Of a stretch of 64,000 nucleotides of DNA, positions 47,885 through 59,428 are shown in pieces; within the stretch, counting starts at the first letter, position 1, and each line of letters opens with the position of its first letter. The notes below the pieces were generated by a model. It saw nothing but the letters and a program-made list of their open reading frames with translations. It did not search any database and was not told the origin of the DNA. The position numbers were made by a program, and so were the translations under genes. The stretch is taken from NCBI RefSeq assembly GCF_020524485.1, contig NZ_JAIVLF010000001.1, forward strand, positions 744,001 to 808,000, written 5' to 3'. This DNA comes from Novosphingobium profundi (GTDB lineage Bacteria > Pseudomonadota > Alphaproteobacteria > Sphingomonadales > Sphingomonadaceae).

Positions 47885-48853
47885 TCAGAACCAGGCCCTG
47901 AGGCCCGCGACCGCAACCACCCGGTCGGGATCATCCCCCACCGCGCGGGCATAGTCGGCGGTGGAGCCGAACTTCTTCTGCCATTCGACACCCACGTAAG
48001 GGGCGAACTGGCGTGCGAATTCGTAGCGCAGGCGCACGCCTGCCTCGAGCGAGGTGAGCCCACGTCCGGTGCCGCGGTCGGCAATCCGCTGGGCCGAGAA
48101 CAGCGCTTCGGCGCGCGGTTGCAGGATCAGCCGCTGGGTCAGGCGCTGGTCGGTCTCGGCCTCGATGCGCGCGGTCAGTTCGCCCTTGGTCGACAGGAAG
48201 GCCTGCGCGGAGATGTCGAACATGTAGGGCGCGAGCCCCTCGACCCCCAGGCTCACCTGCGTGCGGTCGGGATCCGGGCCCAGTTCCTGCCGCACCCCGG
48301 CCTGAAGGTCGAACCAGGCGCCGATGGCGTGGCCCCACAGGACTTCGACTTCGGCGTCCTCGATGCCCTCGCCGAAGGCCGCTTCACCTTCGCTCTTGAT
48401 CCACAACCGGTCGATGTCGCCACCGGTGCGCAGGGCGCCTTCCCACGACAGGCCGTCGCTGCCCTTGCCCAGTTTCGCTTCGAGCCGGTCGAGCATCACG
48501 ATGGTGGTGCCCATGCCGCCCATCTCGTGCCGGACCATATGGCGGGCGTGAGCCATGTCCTCACCTGGGAAGAATAGGTCGGCGGCGTGGTCCGGGCCGG
48601 AGAACGCTTCGGGCGGGGGCGGGCCTTGCGGGATGTCCTGCGCCATCGATGGCGCGCCCGGGGCCATGGGCATGGCGTGTCCCTCGTGCGCGTCATGCCC
48701 ATCGTGTGAAGGCATCGTCATGCCCTCGCTATGCTGCGAATGGTCCATGGCGTGGCTGGACATGTCATGACCGGAATGGTCCTGTGCCAGGACAGGAGCC
48801 GGGATCAGCAGCGCGCCGGTGAGGGCGCCGATCAGGAAACGGGCCTTTGTCAT
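47885..48853 (-). CDS. copB: Copper resistance outer-membrane protein CopB
   Basis: A 322-residue protein with a signal peptide ending PAPVLAQ. A Met/His-rich region (DHSGHDMSSHAMDHSQHS, MTMPSHDGHDAHEGHAMPM) binds copper; the rest is the CopB beta-barrel: DRLEAKLGKGSDGLSWEG, LWIKSEGEAAFGEGIEDAEV, VRLRYEFARQFAPYVGVEWQ, ending LRAWF. It works with CopA to sequester or export copper at the outer membrane. Its start overlaps the CopA stop (ATGA). Confidence 0.92.
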   Translation of the reverse strand: MTKARFLIGALTGALLIPAPVLAQDHSGHDMSSHAMDHSQHSEGMTMPSHDGHDAHEGHAMPMAPGAPSMAQDIPQGPPPPEAFSGPDHAADLFFPGEDMAHARHMVRHEMGGMGTTIVMLDRLEAKLGKGSDGLSWEGALRTGGDIDRLWIKSEGEAAFGEGIEDAEVEVLWGHAIGAWFDLQAGVRQELGPDPDRTQVSLGVEGLAPYMFDISAQAFLSTKGELTARIEAETDQRLTQRLILQPRAEALFSAQRIADRGTGRGLTSLEAGVRLRYEFARQFAPYVGVEWQKKFGSTADYARAVGDDPDRVVAVAGLRAWF

Positions 48854-50628
48854 GCCGGACCTCCGTCCATCGGACGCACGGTGACGACGTTGAACATCCC
48901 CGACATCATGTGCAGCAGGAGGTGGCAGTGAAACGCCCAGTCGCCCGGCGTATCGGCGGTCACGTCGAAGGAGACCTTGCCCGCGGGCAGTACGCTGACC
49001 GTGTGCTTGCGCGGCCGCCGTGTGCCCGCGCCATTGACGAGATCGAAGAAGAAACCGTGCAGGTGGATCGGGTGCGTCATCATCGTCTCGTTGACGAGGG
49101 TGAAGCGCACGCGCTCGTTGTGGGCAAGGCGGATCGGCTCGACCATCTCGGAGAAACGCCGCCCGTCGAAGGACCACATGTAGCGTTCCATGTTGCCGGT
49201 AAGGTGGACGACGATCTCGCGCGTGGGCGGGATGAGATCGTCCCGGTCTTCGGGCGTTTGCAGGTCGGTGTAGACGAGCACACGGTGCTTCACGTCATCG
49301 AGCCCCAGGCCCCGCTCGCCGGTGCGGTCGGTAGGCATGGGGGCCAGCATGTCGACGCCGGGTGTCAGCTCCACGCCAGGCGCGGTCGCGGGATCGCGCA
49401 TCGAATGGTTCATCTCCATCCCGCCATTGCCGTGGTCCATGCCGTCCATGTCGTGGCCGGAATGGTCCATCGCGCCCGACCCGCTGCCCATATCCATACC
49501 CATGTCCTTCATGGTGAGACGCGGCGGTTTGCGTAAGGGGGGGGCGGGCGCGACCATCCCGGCGCGCGGTGCCAATGTGGCGCGCGCAAAGCCCGAACGG
49601 TCGCTTGATTCCGCGATCACGGAATATGCACGCTCGTCCGGCGTCACCACCAGGTCGTAGGTTTCGGCGACGCCGATCTGGATCTCGTCGGTCTCGACCG
49701 GCGCGACGTCGCTGCCATCTGCCGCGATCACGGTGAAGGGGAGGCCCGGGATACGCAGGTTGAAGATCGTCATGGCCGAGGCGTTGATGACACGCAGGCG
49801 CACCCGCTCGCCGGGACGGAACAGGCCGGTCCAGTTGGCGTCCGGGCCCTGGCCATTGATGAGGTAGGTGTAGGTCGCGCCGGTCACGTCGGCGATGTCC
49901 ATGGGCGACATGCGCATGCGGCCCCAGGCCAGCTTCTGTTCCTGTGTCCAGGGCTTGCCCGAAGGGTTCTCGAACAGGGCCTGTTGCTGGAAGTTGTAGT
50001 AGTCCGGGCGGGCCTTGAGCTTGCGCCAGATTTCCATGGGCGGCGTGAAGCTCCAGTCCGAGAGCATGAGGATCATCTCGCGCTCGGTTTCCACGCGCTC
50101 ACCGTGGGCGGGATCGATCACCAGCGGGCCGAACAGGCCGGTTCCTTCCTGTCCGCCGGAGTGGCTGTGGTACCAGTAGGTGCCCGACTGGCGCACAGGG
50201 AAGCGGTAGGTGAAGGTCTGGTGCGGGGCGATGCCGGGGAAGGTGACGCCGGGCACGCCGTCCATCTGGAAGGGCAGCAGGATGCCGTGCCAGTGGATCG
50301 AGCTGTCGATATCGAGGTGGTTGGTGACGGCTAGCTCCACGTCCTGCCCCTCGCGCAGGCGGATGAGCGGGCCGGGCACGGTGCCGTTTACGGTGGTCGC
50401 GCTGGCGGTGCGTCCGCCCAGCGTGAAGGGCGTACGGGCAATATTGAGGGCGATGCGCTCACCGCTCAGTGCACCTTCGGTCGTGGTGCCGGTTGCGGGA
50501 TGGGCGCTGTGGTGGTGGTGAGTCTGGGCGCGGGCCCAGTGGGGGAAGAGCAGCGAGGCCGCCGCGCCGCCGCCTGCGGTCAGCGCGCCGGCGAGCAGCG
50601 CGCGCCGGTCATGGGGTGTCTGGAACAT
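48850..50628 (-). CDS. copA: CopA-type multicopper oxidase
   Basis: A 592-residue periplasmic multicopper oxidase. A Tat signal (DRRALLAGALTAGGGAAASLL) exports it folded. Copper motifs are complete: SIHWHGILLPFQMDG, YWYHSHSGG, HPIHLHGFFF, and HCHLLLHMMSGM with type 1, 2 and 3 ligands. A Met/His-rich insert (about residues 360-395, MKDMGMDMGSGSGAMDHSGHD) is typical for CopA/PcoA. It oxidises Cu(I) to the less toxic Cu(II). It is upstream of copB and 84 bases downstream of a small His/Cys-rich gene. Confidence 0.93.
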   Translation of the reverse strand: MFQTPHDRRALLAGALTAGGGAAASLLFPHWARAQTHHHHSAHPATGTTTEGALSGERIALNIARTPFTLGGRTASATTVNGTVPGPLIRLREGQDVELAVTNHLDIDSSIHWHGILLPFQMDGVPGVTFPGIAPHQTFTYRFPVRQSGTYWYHSHSGGQEGTGLFGPLVIDPAHGERVETEREMILMLSDWSFTPPMEIWRKLKARPDYYNFQQQALFENPSGKPWTQEQKLAWGRMRMSPMDIADVTGATYTYLINGQGPDANWTGLFRPGERVRLRVINASAMTIFNLRIPGLPFTVIAADGSDVAPVETDEIQIGVAETYDLVVTPDERAYSVIAESSDRSGFARATLAPRAGMVAPAPPLRKPPRLTMKDMGMDMGSGSGAMDHSGHDMDGMDHGNGGMEMNHSMRDPATAPGVELTPGVDMLAPMPTDRTGERGLGLDDVKHRVLVYTDLQTPEDRDDLIPPTREIVVHLTGNMERYMWSFDGRRFSEMVEPIRLAHNERVRFTLVNETMMTHPIHLHGFFFDLVNGAGTRRPRKHTVSVLPAGKVSFDVTADTPGDWAFHCHLLLHMMSGMFNVVTVRPMDGGPA

Positions 50629-50712
50629 GGGGTATCCTTCCGGCGGAGCCGGGTCTGAAATCCGAAATGCAGGGCAAGGTCCGGGCGCGCAGGTGCGGCC
50701 GGACTTCGAAGA

Positions 50713-51117
50713 TCAGACAGCCCGCGGAGGCGGAGGATCGAGCGGGGAGGCGTGCGAGGCGAGCGCGGCCATGGCGCGCGGCTGCGGACGCTCGCGGTGG
50801 AGCGGGCGCAGCGCCGGGGGCGCGGGAAGGTCGGGCAGGGCAAGCCCGGTTGCGGCCAGGCACGAGGCCATGCAGTGCAGGTTGGCGAGCGGGGCTTCCC
50901 CGTGGGCGTTGTCATGTCCCGCGCCGTGACTCGAGGTCTCGCAGCCGGTATGGGCCATGCTCATCGTGTGCGAAGGCGCGGGGCTGGCCTCGCCCGTGCC
51001 CGAAAGGACGGGTGACAGGGCAAGCCCAAGCGCAACCAGCGCGAACACCGCGATCCGCTGCACAGAGGCGAGGCCTCCGCGAGAGCCGGACAGGAGAAGG
51101 GTGATGGCGCGGTGCAT
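50713..51117 (-). CDS. Small His/Cys-rich exported protein, CopL-like
   Basis: A 134-residue protein started at ATG 51117; it has a hydrophobic N-terminal segment (RIAVFALVALGLALSPVLSG) likely to be a signal or anchor. The mature part has HTMSMAHTGCETSSHGAGHDNAHGE and LHCMASCLAATGL, possible copper ligands. A small His/Cys protein ahead of copAB recalls CopL of Xanthomonas, needed for copper-induced expression; the similarity is in position and composition, so homology is not certain. DUF2946 is an alternative. Confidence 0.6.
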   Translation of the reverse strand: MHRAITLLLSGSRGGLASVQRIAVFALVALGLALSPVLSGTGEASPAPSHTMSMAHTGCETSSHGAGHDNAHGEAPLANLHCMASCLAATGLALPDLPAPPALRPLHRERPQPRAMAALASHASPLDPPPPRAV

Positions 51118-51183
51118 GATGAGCCCATCATATCCGCGAACGGGCTTGCGGTGCAATGGAGTGGAAGAAGAATAAGGAACATT

Positions 51184-51296
51184 CCGAGGGCCATCGCCCT
51201 CGGGCTCCCCATACCGTCTACCTCACCTTGCGCAGCTAGCCTGGCGCGCGGAAGGTGAGGTAGACGATTTTGGGGTCAAGGGGCGATGGCCCCTTG
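51184..51296. repeat. Nested inverted-repeat element downstream of the amidohydrolase/cop genes
   Basis: Three hairpins are nested. Outer: CCGAGGGC-CATC-GCCCTCGG (51184-51203) on the left and CAAGGGGC-GATG-GCCCCTTG (51277-51296) on the right, whose cores (GGGCCATCGCCC, GGGCGATGGCCC) are reverse complements of each other. Inner: CGTCTACCTCACCTT (51215-51229) pairs perfectly with its complement at 51252-51266 (15 bp). It lies upstream of the CopL-like start and downstream of the amidohydrolase stop. It may be a terminator, a REP-like element or a MITE. Confidence 0.6.
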
Positions 51297-51313
51297 AATC
51301 CTTTGGTCCTGAA

Positions 51314-52627
51314 TTATTGGGCCTCGCCGCCTGCCTTCACGACCTCGCCGCCCTTCATCACGAAGTCGACGTTCTCGAGCAGGGTGATGTCGGCGAAGGG
51401 ATCGCCCTTGACCGCGACAAGGTCGGCGTAGTGGCCGGGGGTGAGCGAGCCCACGACATCGCTTGCGCCCAGCAGGTCCGCGGCGTTGACGGTGGCCGCG
51501 CGGATCGCATCGCGCGGGGTCATTCCGGCGCGCACGAGGAGGGCGAACTCCTTGGCGTTGGTGCCGTGGGGCGCCAGGCTCTGGTCGGTGCCGAAGGCGA
51601 TCTTGACGCCCGCCTTGTAGGCACGGCCCAGGTTGCTCATCACGATCGGGCCGACTTCCAGCGCCTTGGCCGCGGCCGAAGGGTTGAGCGTCTCGGGGTG
51701 GGTCTTGGCGATCTGCACCACCGTCTCGGCGACGAGCAGCGTGGGCACGAGATAGGTGCCGTTGGCCTTCATCGCCTTGTCGGTCTCGGCATCGCCGAAG
51801 GAGCCGTGCTCGATGGAATCGACGCCCAGCTGCGACGCGTGAAGGATCGCGGTCTTGCCATGGGCGTGTGCGGCGACCTTGATGCCCAGGCTATGGGCAG
51901 TGTCGACCACGGCCTTGATCTCGTCGTCGGTCATGGTCTGGTGGTTGGGATCATCGCCGATCGAGAGCACGCCGCCGCTGGGCATGATCTTGATGAGGTT
52001 GACCCCGTCGCGGTGCATGCCGCGCACGATCTTGCGCGCCTCGATGGGGCCGTCGATGACGCGGCCTTCGGAATGGAAGTCGAGCTCGGGGCTCATCCCG
52101 TTCTGCGGGTCGCCGTGGCCGCCGGTGGGGCCGAGCGGATAGCCCGAGACCCACATGCGCGGGCCTTCGATCTCGCCCGCCGCGATGGCCTTCTTGAGCC
52201 CGACGACGATCGACGTCTCGCCGCCCACGTCGCGGATGCTGGTGAAGCCGCCGAGCAGCGTGGCGCGCGCGTAGGCGACCGATTCCAGCGCGGTGTCGAT
52301 GTCGGTCTTCTGCGCGCGTTCGGCGACAGGGTTCTTGCCGCTGTAGCCCATCGTCACGTGGTCGTGGGTATCGATGAAGCCGGGCAGCACGGTCTCGCCC
52401 GAAAGGTCGATGACCTCGGCGCCCTCGCGGGTGACGAAGCCGTCCTCGACCGCGACGATGCGGTCATCGGCAATGACGATGGAGACATTGGAACGGGTCG
52501 CCTGGCCATCGAACAGGGTGCCGGCGTGGACGACGGCGTCGCGGGCCAGTGCGCTCTGGCCAAGCGGGGCCAGGGCCAGGGCCACGACGGGCAGGGCGCG
52601 AAGAAGTGAGGTACGTGTGGGTCGCAT
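51314..52627 (-). CDS. Exported metal-dependent amidohydrolase (Xaa-Pro dipeptidase-like)
   Basis: A 437-residue protein starting at ATG 52627 with a signal peptide ending GQSALA. Amidohydrolase features: VLPGFIDTHDHVTMG with the metal-binding HxH, VNLIKIMPSGG with the probable carboxylated lysine, KVAAHAHGK, DSIEHGS, FGTDQSLAPHG with the final aspartate. Close relatives hydrolyse dipeptides with C-terminal proline or other residues. It is directly downstream of the TonB-dependent receptor, consistent with peptide use. Confidence 0.87.
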   Translation of the reverse strand: MRPTRTSLLRALPVVALALAPLGQSALARDAVVHAGTLFDGQATRSNVSIVIADDRIVAVEDGFVTREGAEVIDLSGETVLPGFIDTHDHVTMGYSGKNPVAERAQKTDIDTALESVAYARATLLGGFTSIRDVGGETSIVVGLKKAIAAGEIEGPRMWVSGYPLGPTGGHGDPQNGMSPELDFHSEGRVIDGPIEARKIVRGMHRDGVNLIKIMPSGGVLSIGDDPNHQTMTDDEIKAVVDTAHSLGIKVAAHAHGKTAILHASQLGVDSIEHGSFGDAETDKAMKANGTYLVPTLLVAETVVQIAKTHPETLNPSAAAKALEVGPIVMSNLGRAYKAGVKIAFGTDQSLAPHGTNAKEFALLVRAGMTPRDAIRAATVNAADLLGASDVVGSLTPGHYADLVAVKGDPFADITLLENVDFVMKGGEVVKAGGEAQ

Positions 52628-52663
52628 GGGGGTGGGAAAACTCCGGTTGGTCGCAGGGGGACG

Positions 52664-52693
52664 GCGGCGGGGAGAGGGGGCTCTCCCCGCCGC
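52664..52693. terminator. Perfect 13-bp hairpin between receptor and amidohydrolase
   Basis: GCGGCGGGGAGAG (52664-52676), loop GGGG, CTCTCCCCGCCGC (52681-52693). It lies between two minus-strand genes. The T-rich side (CTTTGG) is on the plus strand, so on the minus strand it may attenuate or stabilise mRNA, not terminate fully. Confidence 0.5.
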
Positions 52694-52713
52694 TTTGGTC
52701 CGAAGGTCTGGGA

Positions 52714-55020
52714 TCAGAACTTCTGGCGCACGTTGACGCCGATGGTACGCGGGGTCGCGCTGCTCACCAGCGTGCGCCCTTGTGCGATCGCGCTCGAGCT
52801 GGCGCGGGTGATCGCGGTCGCATCGAGCAGGTTGGTCACGTAGAGGTAGGCCCCCCAGGACTGGCCCGGACCTTCCACGCCCAGACGTGCGTTGACGAGG
52901 GCATAGTCCTCGACCTCGCGTGCGAAGGTGTAGTTGCGGCGGAAATCCGACCACGAACCGCCTACGTAGTTGAAATCGACGCGGGCCATGCCGCCAAGGC
53001 TGTCACTCAGCGACCAGTCGTACTGCGCCGAAGCGCCGCCCATCCACTTGGGCACGTAGGGGATGCGGTCGCCCTTGAGGCCCGAAGTCGCCGTCGCGCC
53101 GGTGTTCTGGTCTTCCGACAGGGTGGCGTCGGTGTAGGTCACGTTGCCCTGGAGCGAGAGGCCATCGAGCAGCATCGCGTTCACTTCGGCCTCGACGCCC
53201 TTGACCGTCGCCTTGCCCGCGTTGCCGAGGTAGGAGAACGCGCCGTTGGGGGTGCGCTGGGTGACCTGCATGTCGCTCCAGTCGATCCAGTAGGCATCGA
53301 TGTTGAAGAGCACCGCGCGGTTGAACCAGCTGGTCTTGAGGCCGACCTCGTAGTTCCACAAGCTGTCCGAATTGTAGCCGGTGAGCGCAGCGTCAAGGCC
53401 CAGCACCTGGTTCGCGCCGCCCGGACGGTAACCCTGCGAGGCTTCGGCGTAGAGCATCACGTCGGGCGTGAACTCATACGAGCCGTTGAAGCGGAACACC
53501 CAGCCGTTCTCGGTTGAATCCACCGCGGTGGGCGGGGTGATGCGCGCGCCAACGAGGATCGAGGGCACATCGGTGTAGCCCACGATGTCCTTGTCGTAGT
53601 GGAAGTAGCGCGCACCGCCGGTCAGCTGCGCGCCTTCGAAGGGATGCAGCGTCACTTCGCCGTAGCCCGCCAGCTGGGTCAGCGAATCGTCGATGTGGCG
53701 TCCGGTCACGACCTGCAGCGGGCGCACGATCTCGCCCGAGACGGGATCGGTGTTCACCTGGGGGTTCCAGACCGCGATGTTGCGGTCCGACCAGAAGCCG
53801 CCGATGGTCCAGTCGAGGATGCCGGTGGTGTTGGAGCTGAGGCGCAGCTCGCCTGTCCAGGCGTCCATCTCCTGCTGGGGATAGAGCACCGAGTAGGACT
53901 GCCAGTCGACGAGGTCGTAGTAGTCGGTCAGCTGGCTGTCGCTGCACGGGCTGCCCCCGCCCACGAGCGCGGCGCAGCGTCCTTCGCTGCGCTGGGCCTG
54001 CATGAAGCGCGAGACATCGCTTGCCGAGGACAGTTCGCGGTGCATGTACGAACCCGAGGCGACGAAGGTCGCGAAGTCGAATTCATAGGTCGAGGCGATC
54101 GAGTAAAGCTCGGTGTCGTCGACGATCGGCTGGCGGGTGTAGGCGTCCGAATTGAACTTGCCCGCTTCCTGGGTCCACAGCGGCGTGTCGGTGCGCGTGC
54201 GGTTGAGGAAGGTGGTGACATCGAAGGTCCAGCGGTCGGACGGCTGCATGCGCAGCATCAGGCGCCCGCCATAGCTCTTGAGGACGTTGATGTCGTCGAT
54301 GCCGAGCGCGGTGTTGTCGATGTAGCCGTCCTGGCGCTTGTAGAAGCCGACCACGCGCACGCCCACCTTGTCGGTGGCGAGCGGCACGTTGAGCATGGCG
54401 CTGGCATCGTAGTTCCAGCCGCCGTAGCGGGTGTTCGAAAGGCTGGCATCGACGGCGCTGCCGAGCCCTGTCAGGTCAGGCTTGTTGTAGATGATGCGAA
54501 GGGTGCCGCCCATCGAGCCTGCGCCGTAGAGCGTGCCCTGGGGACCGCGCAGAACCTCGACGCGCTCGACGTCGAAGAGCTTGAGTTCCGGCGTCGAACC
54601 GCCCGCGTCGTTGCCCGCGCCGATCATGCCGGTCACCGGCGTCTCGTCGTAGTAGGTGCCGATCATCGGCTCGCCCGAGCCCTGGATACCGCGGATGACG
54701 ACGCGGCGCTGCGAAGGGCCGCCGTCCACGAAGCTGAGGCCCGGCGCGCTTGCGGCCAGGTCGGCAATGTCCTGCACGCCCGAGTTGGCCATGGTCTCGC
54801 CGGTGACGGCCGAGATCGAGATCGGCGTTTCCTGGATCGAGCTCGAACGCTTGAGCGCGGTCACCACGATGTCGGCGCCGACGACAGTGTCCCCGTTCGT
54901 TGCGGCCTGCTCCTGGGCGCTGGCCTGCGGTGCCCAGGCAAGCGCGATCAGGCTGGCAGCCGTGAAGAGGCTCCGGCCCATGGCCCGGGCCGACAACGTC
55001 GTGGTAGTATTCGTGAACAC
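52714..55020 (-). CDS. TonB-dependent receptor (OAR/peptide-type)
   Basis: A 768-residue receptor started at GTG 55020, with AGGGGG six bases upstream, the same arrangement as the other receptor here; the longer frame to 55086 has no signal-like start. Signal peptide ends PQASAQ. Plug: IVVTALKRSSSIQETPISISAVTGE (in parts), PSQRRVVIRGIQGSG, VEVLRGPQGTLYGAGSMGGTLRI. The barrel ends PRTIGVNVRQKF. The plug type, common in sphingomonads, does not fix the substrate; the flanking peptidase and amidohydrolase point to peptides or amino-acid conjugates. Confidence 0.88.
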   Translation of the reverse strand: MFTNTTTTLSARAMGRSLFTAASLIALAWAPQASAQEQAATNGDTVVGADIVVTALKRSSSIQETPISISAVTGETMANSGVQDIADLAASAPGLSFVDGGPSQRRVVIRGIQGSGEPMIGTYYDETPVTGMIGAGNDAGGSTPELKLFDVERVEVLRGPQGTLYGAGSMGGTLRIIYNKPDLTGLGSAVDASLSNTRYGGWNYDASAMLNVPLATDKVGVRVVGFYKRQDGYIDNTALGIDDINVLKSYGGRLMLRMQPSDRWTFDVTTFLNRTRTDTPLWTQEAGKFNSDAYTRQPIVDDTELYSIASTYEFDFATFVASGSYMHRELSSASDVSRFMQAQRSEGRCAALVGGGSPCSDSQLTDYYDLVDWQSYSVLYPQQEMDAWTGELRLSSNTTGILDWTIGGFWSDRNIAVWNPQVNTDPVSGEIVRPLQVVTGRHIDDSLTQLAGYGEVTLHPFEGAQLTGGARYFHYDKDIVGYTDVPSILVGARITPPTAVDSTENGWVFRFNGSYEFTPDVMLYAEASQGYRPGGANQVLGLDAALTGYNSDSLWNYEVGLKTSWFNRAVLFNIDAYWIDWSDMQVTQRTPNGAFSYLGNAGKATVKGVEAEVNAMLLDGLSLQGNVTYTDATLSEDQNTGATATSGLKGDRIPYVPKWMGGASAQYDWSLSDSLGGMARVDFNYVGGSWSDFRRNYTFAREVEDYALVNARLGVEGPGQSWGAYLYVTNLLDATAITRASSSAIAQGRTLVSSATPRTIGVNVRQKF

Positions 55021-55551
55021 GGTATTCCCCCTGAATCCTCGGCGCGCGCTTTCTTTTGTTGCACGCGCGAAACCTGTTGGCCGCACAGCGCTGTGCGGCC
55101 ACCCTCATCCGGCGTCTTCGCTCTCCCCGCCTATGTATGTTGTCCCTTGAAGCGGCTTTGCCCCCGCAATCGTGATGACAGGACGTACATCGCCAGATCC
55201 GATTGCACGGTTGGCGCCTGAATGGAAGAGGGGAGGGCGCAACAAAATGATGGCATGATCGCGTGTCGACTTGTTGCGGGAGGCTTTGGTCGGGTCGCTT
55301 TGCGCAACAAACGTGCACGAATGCGCAAAAGGACGCCTGTTTTGTCCTCGTCTGGCGAGAATCTGCGCGATTTGACGGGGCGCACGTCCGGGAAGCAGAC
55401 AAGTTTCCGGAAAGTCGCATGAAAACCGGTTGCATCGGGGGCGAAGCGCGCCAAGGGTGCGCGCCGGGATTGCAGACAGATCGCAGGGCACGCCCGGCCG
55501 CTTCCCGGCGGCCAGCCCACCGTCTGCACGACAGGGACAACAGGAGGCTTC
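55021..55551. promoter_or_regulatory. 531-bp divergent region between receptor and M14 peptidase
   Basis: No gene is credible here; open frames in it are composition-driven. It holds the promoters of both divergent genes. A GCGCAACAAA word recurs at about 55236 and 55301 and in reverse (TTGTTGCG) near 55272. A perfect palindrome TTTCCGGAAA lies at 55404-55413; a one-base variant (TTTCTGGAAA) is in the Lrp gene's upstream region at 60729-60738. Confidence 0.4.
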
Positions 55552-58365
<2,814 letters not shown>

Positions 58366-58386
58366 GATTCGAAGTGATCTGATACG

Positions 58387-58425
58387 AAAAGGTCCGCAGG
58401 AAGCGCGCTTCCTGCGGACCTTTTT
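58387..58425. terminator. Rho-independent terminator (bidirectional)
   Basis: AAAAGGTCCGCAGGAAGC then GC then GCTTCCTGCGGACC with TTTTT: a perfect stem of about 14 bp plus A/T tracts on both sides. It sits between the convergent peptidase and reductase genes and can serve both. Confidence 0.92.
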
Positions 58426-58444
58426 ATGTCGCTGCCGGAGCGGC

Positions 58445-59428
58445 TTAGGTGCGGGCGAGTTCGCGTTCGGAGAGGAAGCCGCAGATGTCGGCAACGGTCC
58501 GGGTGGTGTCCATCGCCACGCCTTCCTCGGCTGCGAGTTCCAGTGCGGAATGGGCAATCGCGCCCATCTCCAGTTCTGCTCCGCGCGCATAGTCCTGCGC
58601 CATCGAGGTGTAATAGGCCCCCATCCGCCGCCCGATGGCGACCATCTCGTCGAGCGTCAGGCTGGGCTCCACGCCGAGCGCGCGGGCGAGCGCAATGCAC
58701 TCCTCCAGCATCGGGATCGTGATGCGGGCCAGGTGGGGCGAGGTGAACTGTTCGCCCACGGTCGCGTTGGCGACCACCGAGAGCGGGTTGCTGGCGAGGT
58801 TGAGCGCGACTTTGGACCAGACCTCGCGGCGGATTTCGCGGGTCGGCTGGATGGTGATCGCACAGCCCTCGAACAGGGCGGCAAGAAGCGCTTCGGTCTT
58901 TGCGTGCGCATCCGCGATGCTGCCCAGGACAAGGCGCTCACGCCCGTTCGAGGTGAGATCGCCGCTCACGCTGTCGAGCGCGCAGCCCACGTAGACTACC
59001 GCGCCGATGATGCGCGCGGGATCGAAGGCGTCCACCAGCGCGCCTGCCGGATCGACACTGCGCACGGCGCGTACCGTCTCGGGCTGGAAATACCACCAGG
59101 GTACGCCGTTCACGAGCGGGACGACGCGCGTGGCGGGGCCGATGAGCGGTCGGATCTCCTCCAGCGAGGCGGCAATGGCCTGCGCCTTGAGGGCAAGGAA
59201 CACGACGTCCCAGCCCCCCTCCATCGCCGCGGTTTGCGCGTCGAGCGCGGTGACGGGGATGGGCGGCAGGGCCGGATCGGCAAAGGTGATGCCCTGGCGT
59301 TCCAACTGCTCGAGGCGGCGCCCCCGCGCGATCACGGTTGGGGCCTTGCCCGCGCTCTGGAGGCGCGCGGCGACAAGCGAGCCGACCGCGCCGCCACCGA
59401 AAATGCAGGTGCGCAGTGGGCGGCTCAC
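58445..59428 (-). CDS. Ketopantoate reductase (PanE/ApbA)-family protein
   Basis: A 327-residue NADPH-dependent enzyme starting at GTG 59428, which overlaps the aminotransferase stop (GTGA). The Rossmann start CIFGGGAVGSLVAARL is clear, followed by VVFLALKAQ, RVVPLVNGVPWW, and the C-terminal catalytic segment VWSKVALNLASNPLSVVAN with the lysine. True PanE makes pantoate; with an aminotransferase coupled upstream, this paralogue more likely reduces a 2-keto acid. The substrate is not established. Confidence 0.85.
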   Translation of the reverse strand: MSRPLRTCIFGGGAVGSLVAARLQSAGKAPTVIARGRRLEQLERQGITFADPALPPIPVTALDAQTAAMEGGWDVVFLALKAQAIAASLEEIRPLIGPATRVVPLVNGVPWWYFQPETVRAVRSVDPAGALVDAFDPARIIGAVVYVGCALDSVSGDLTSNGRERLVLGSIADAHAKTEALLAALFEGCAITIQPTREIRREVWSKVALNLASNPLSVVANATVGEQFTSPHLARITIPMLEECIALARALGVEPSLTLDEMVAIGRRMGAYYTSMAQDYARGAELEMGAIAHSALELAAEEGVAMDTTRTVADICGFLSERELART

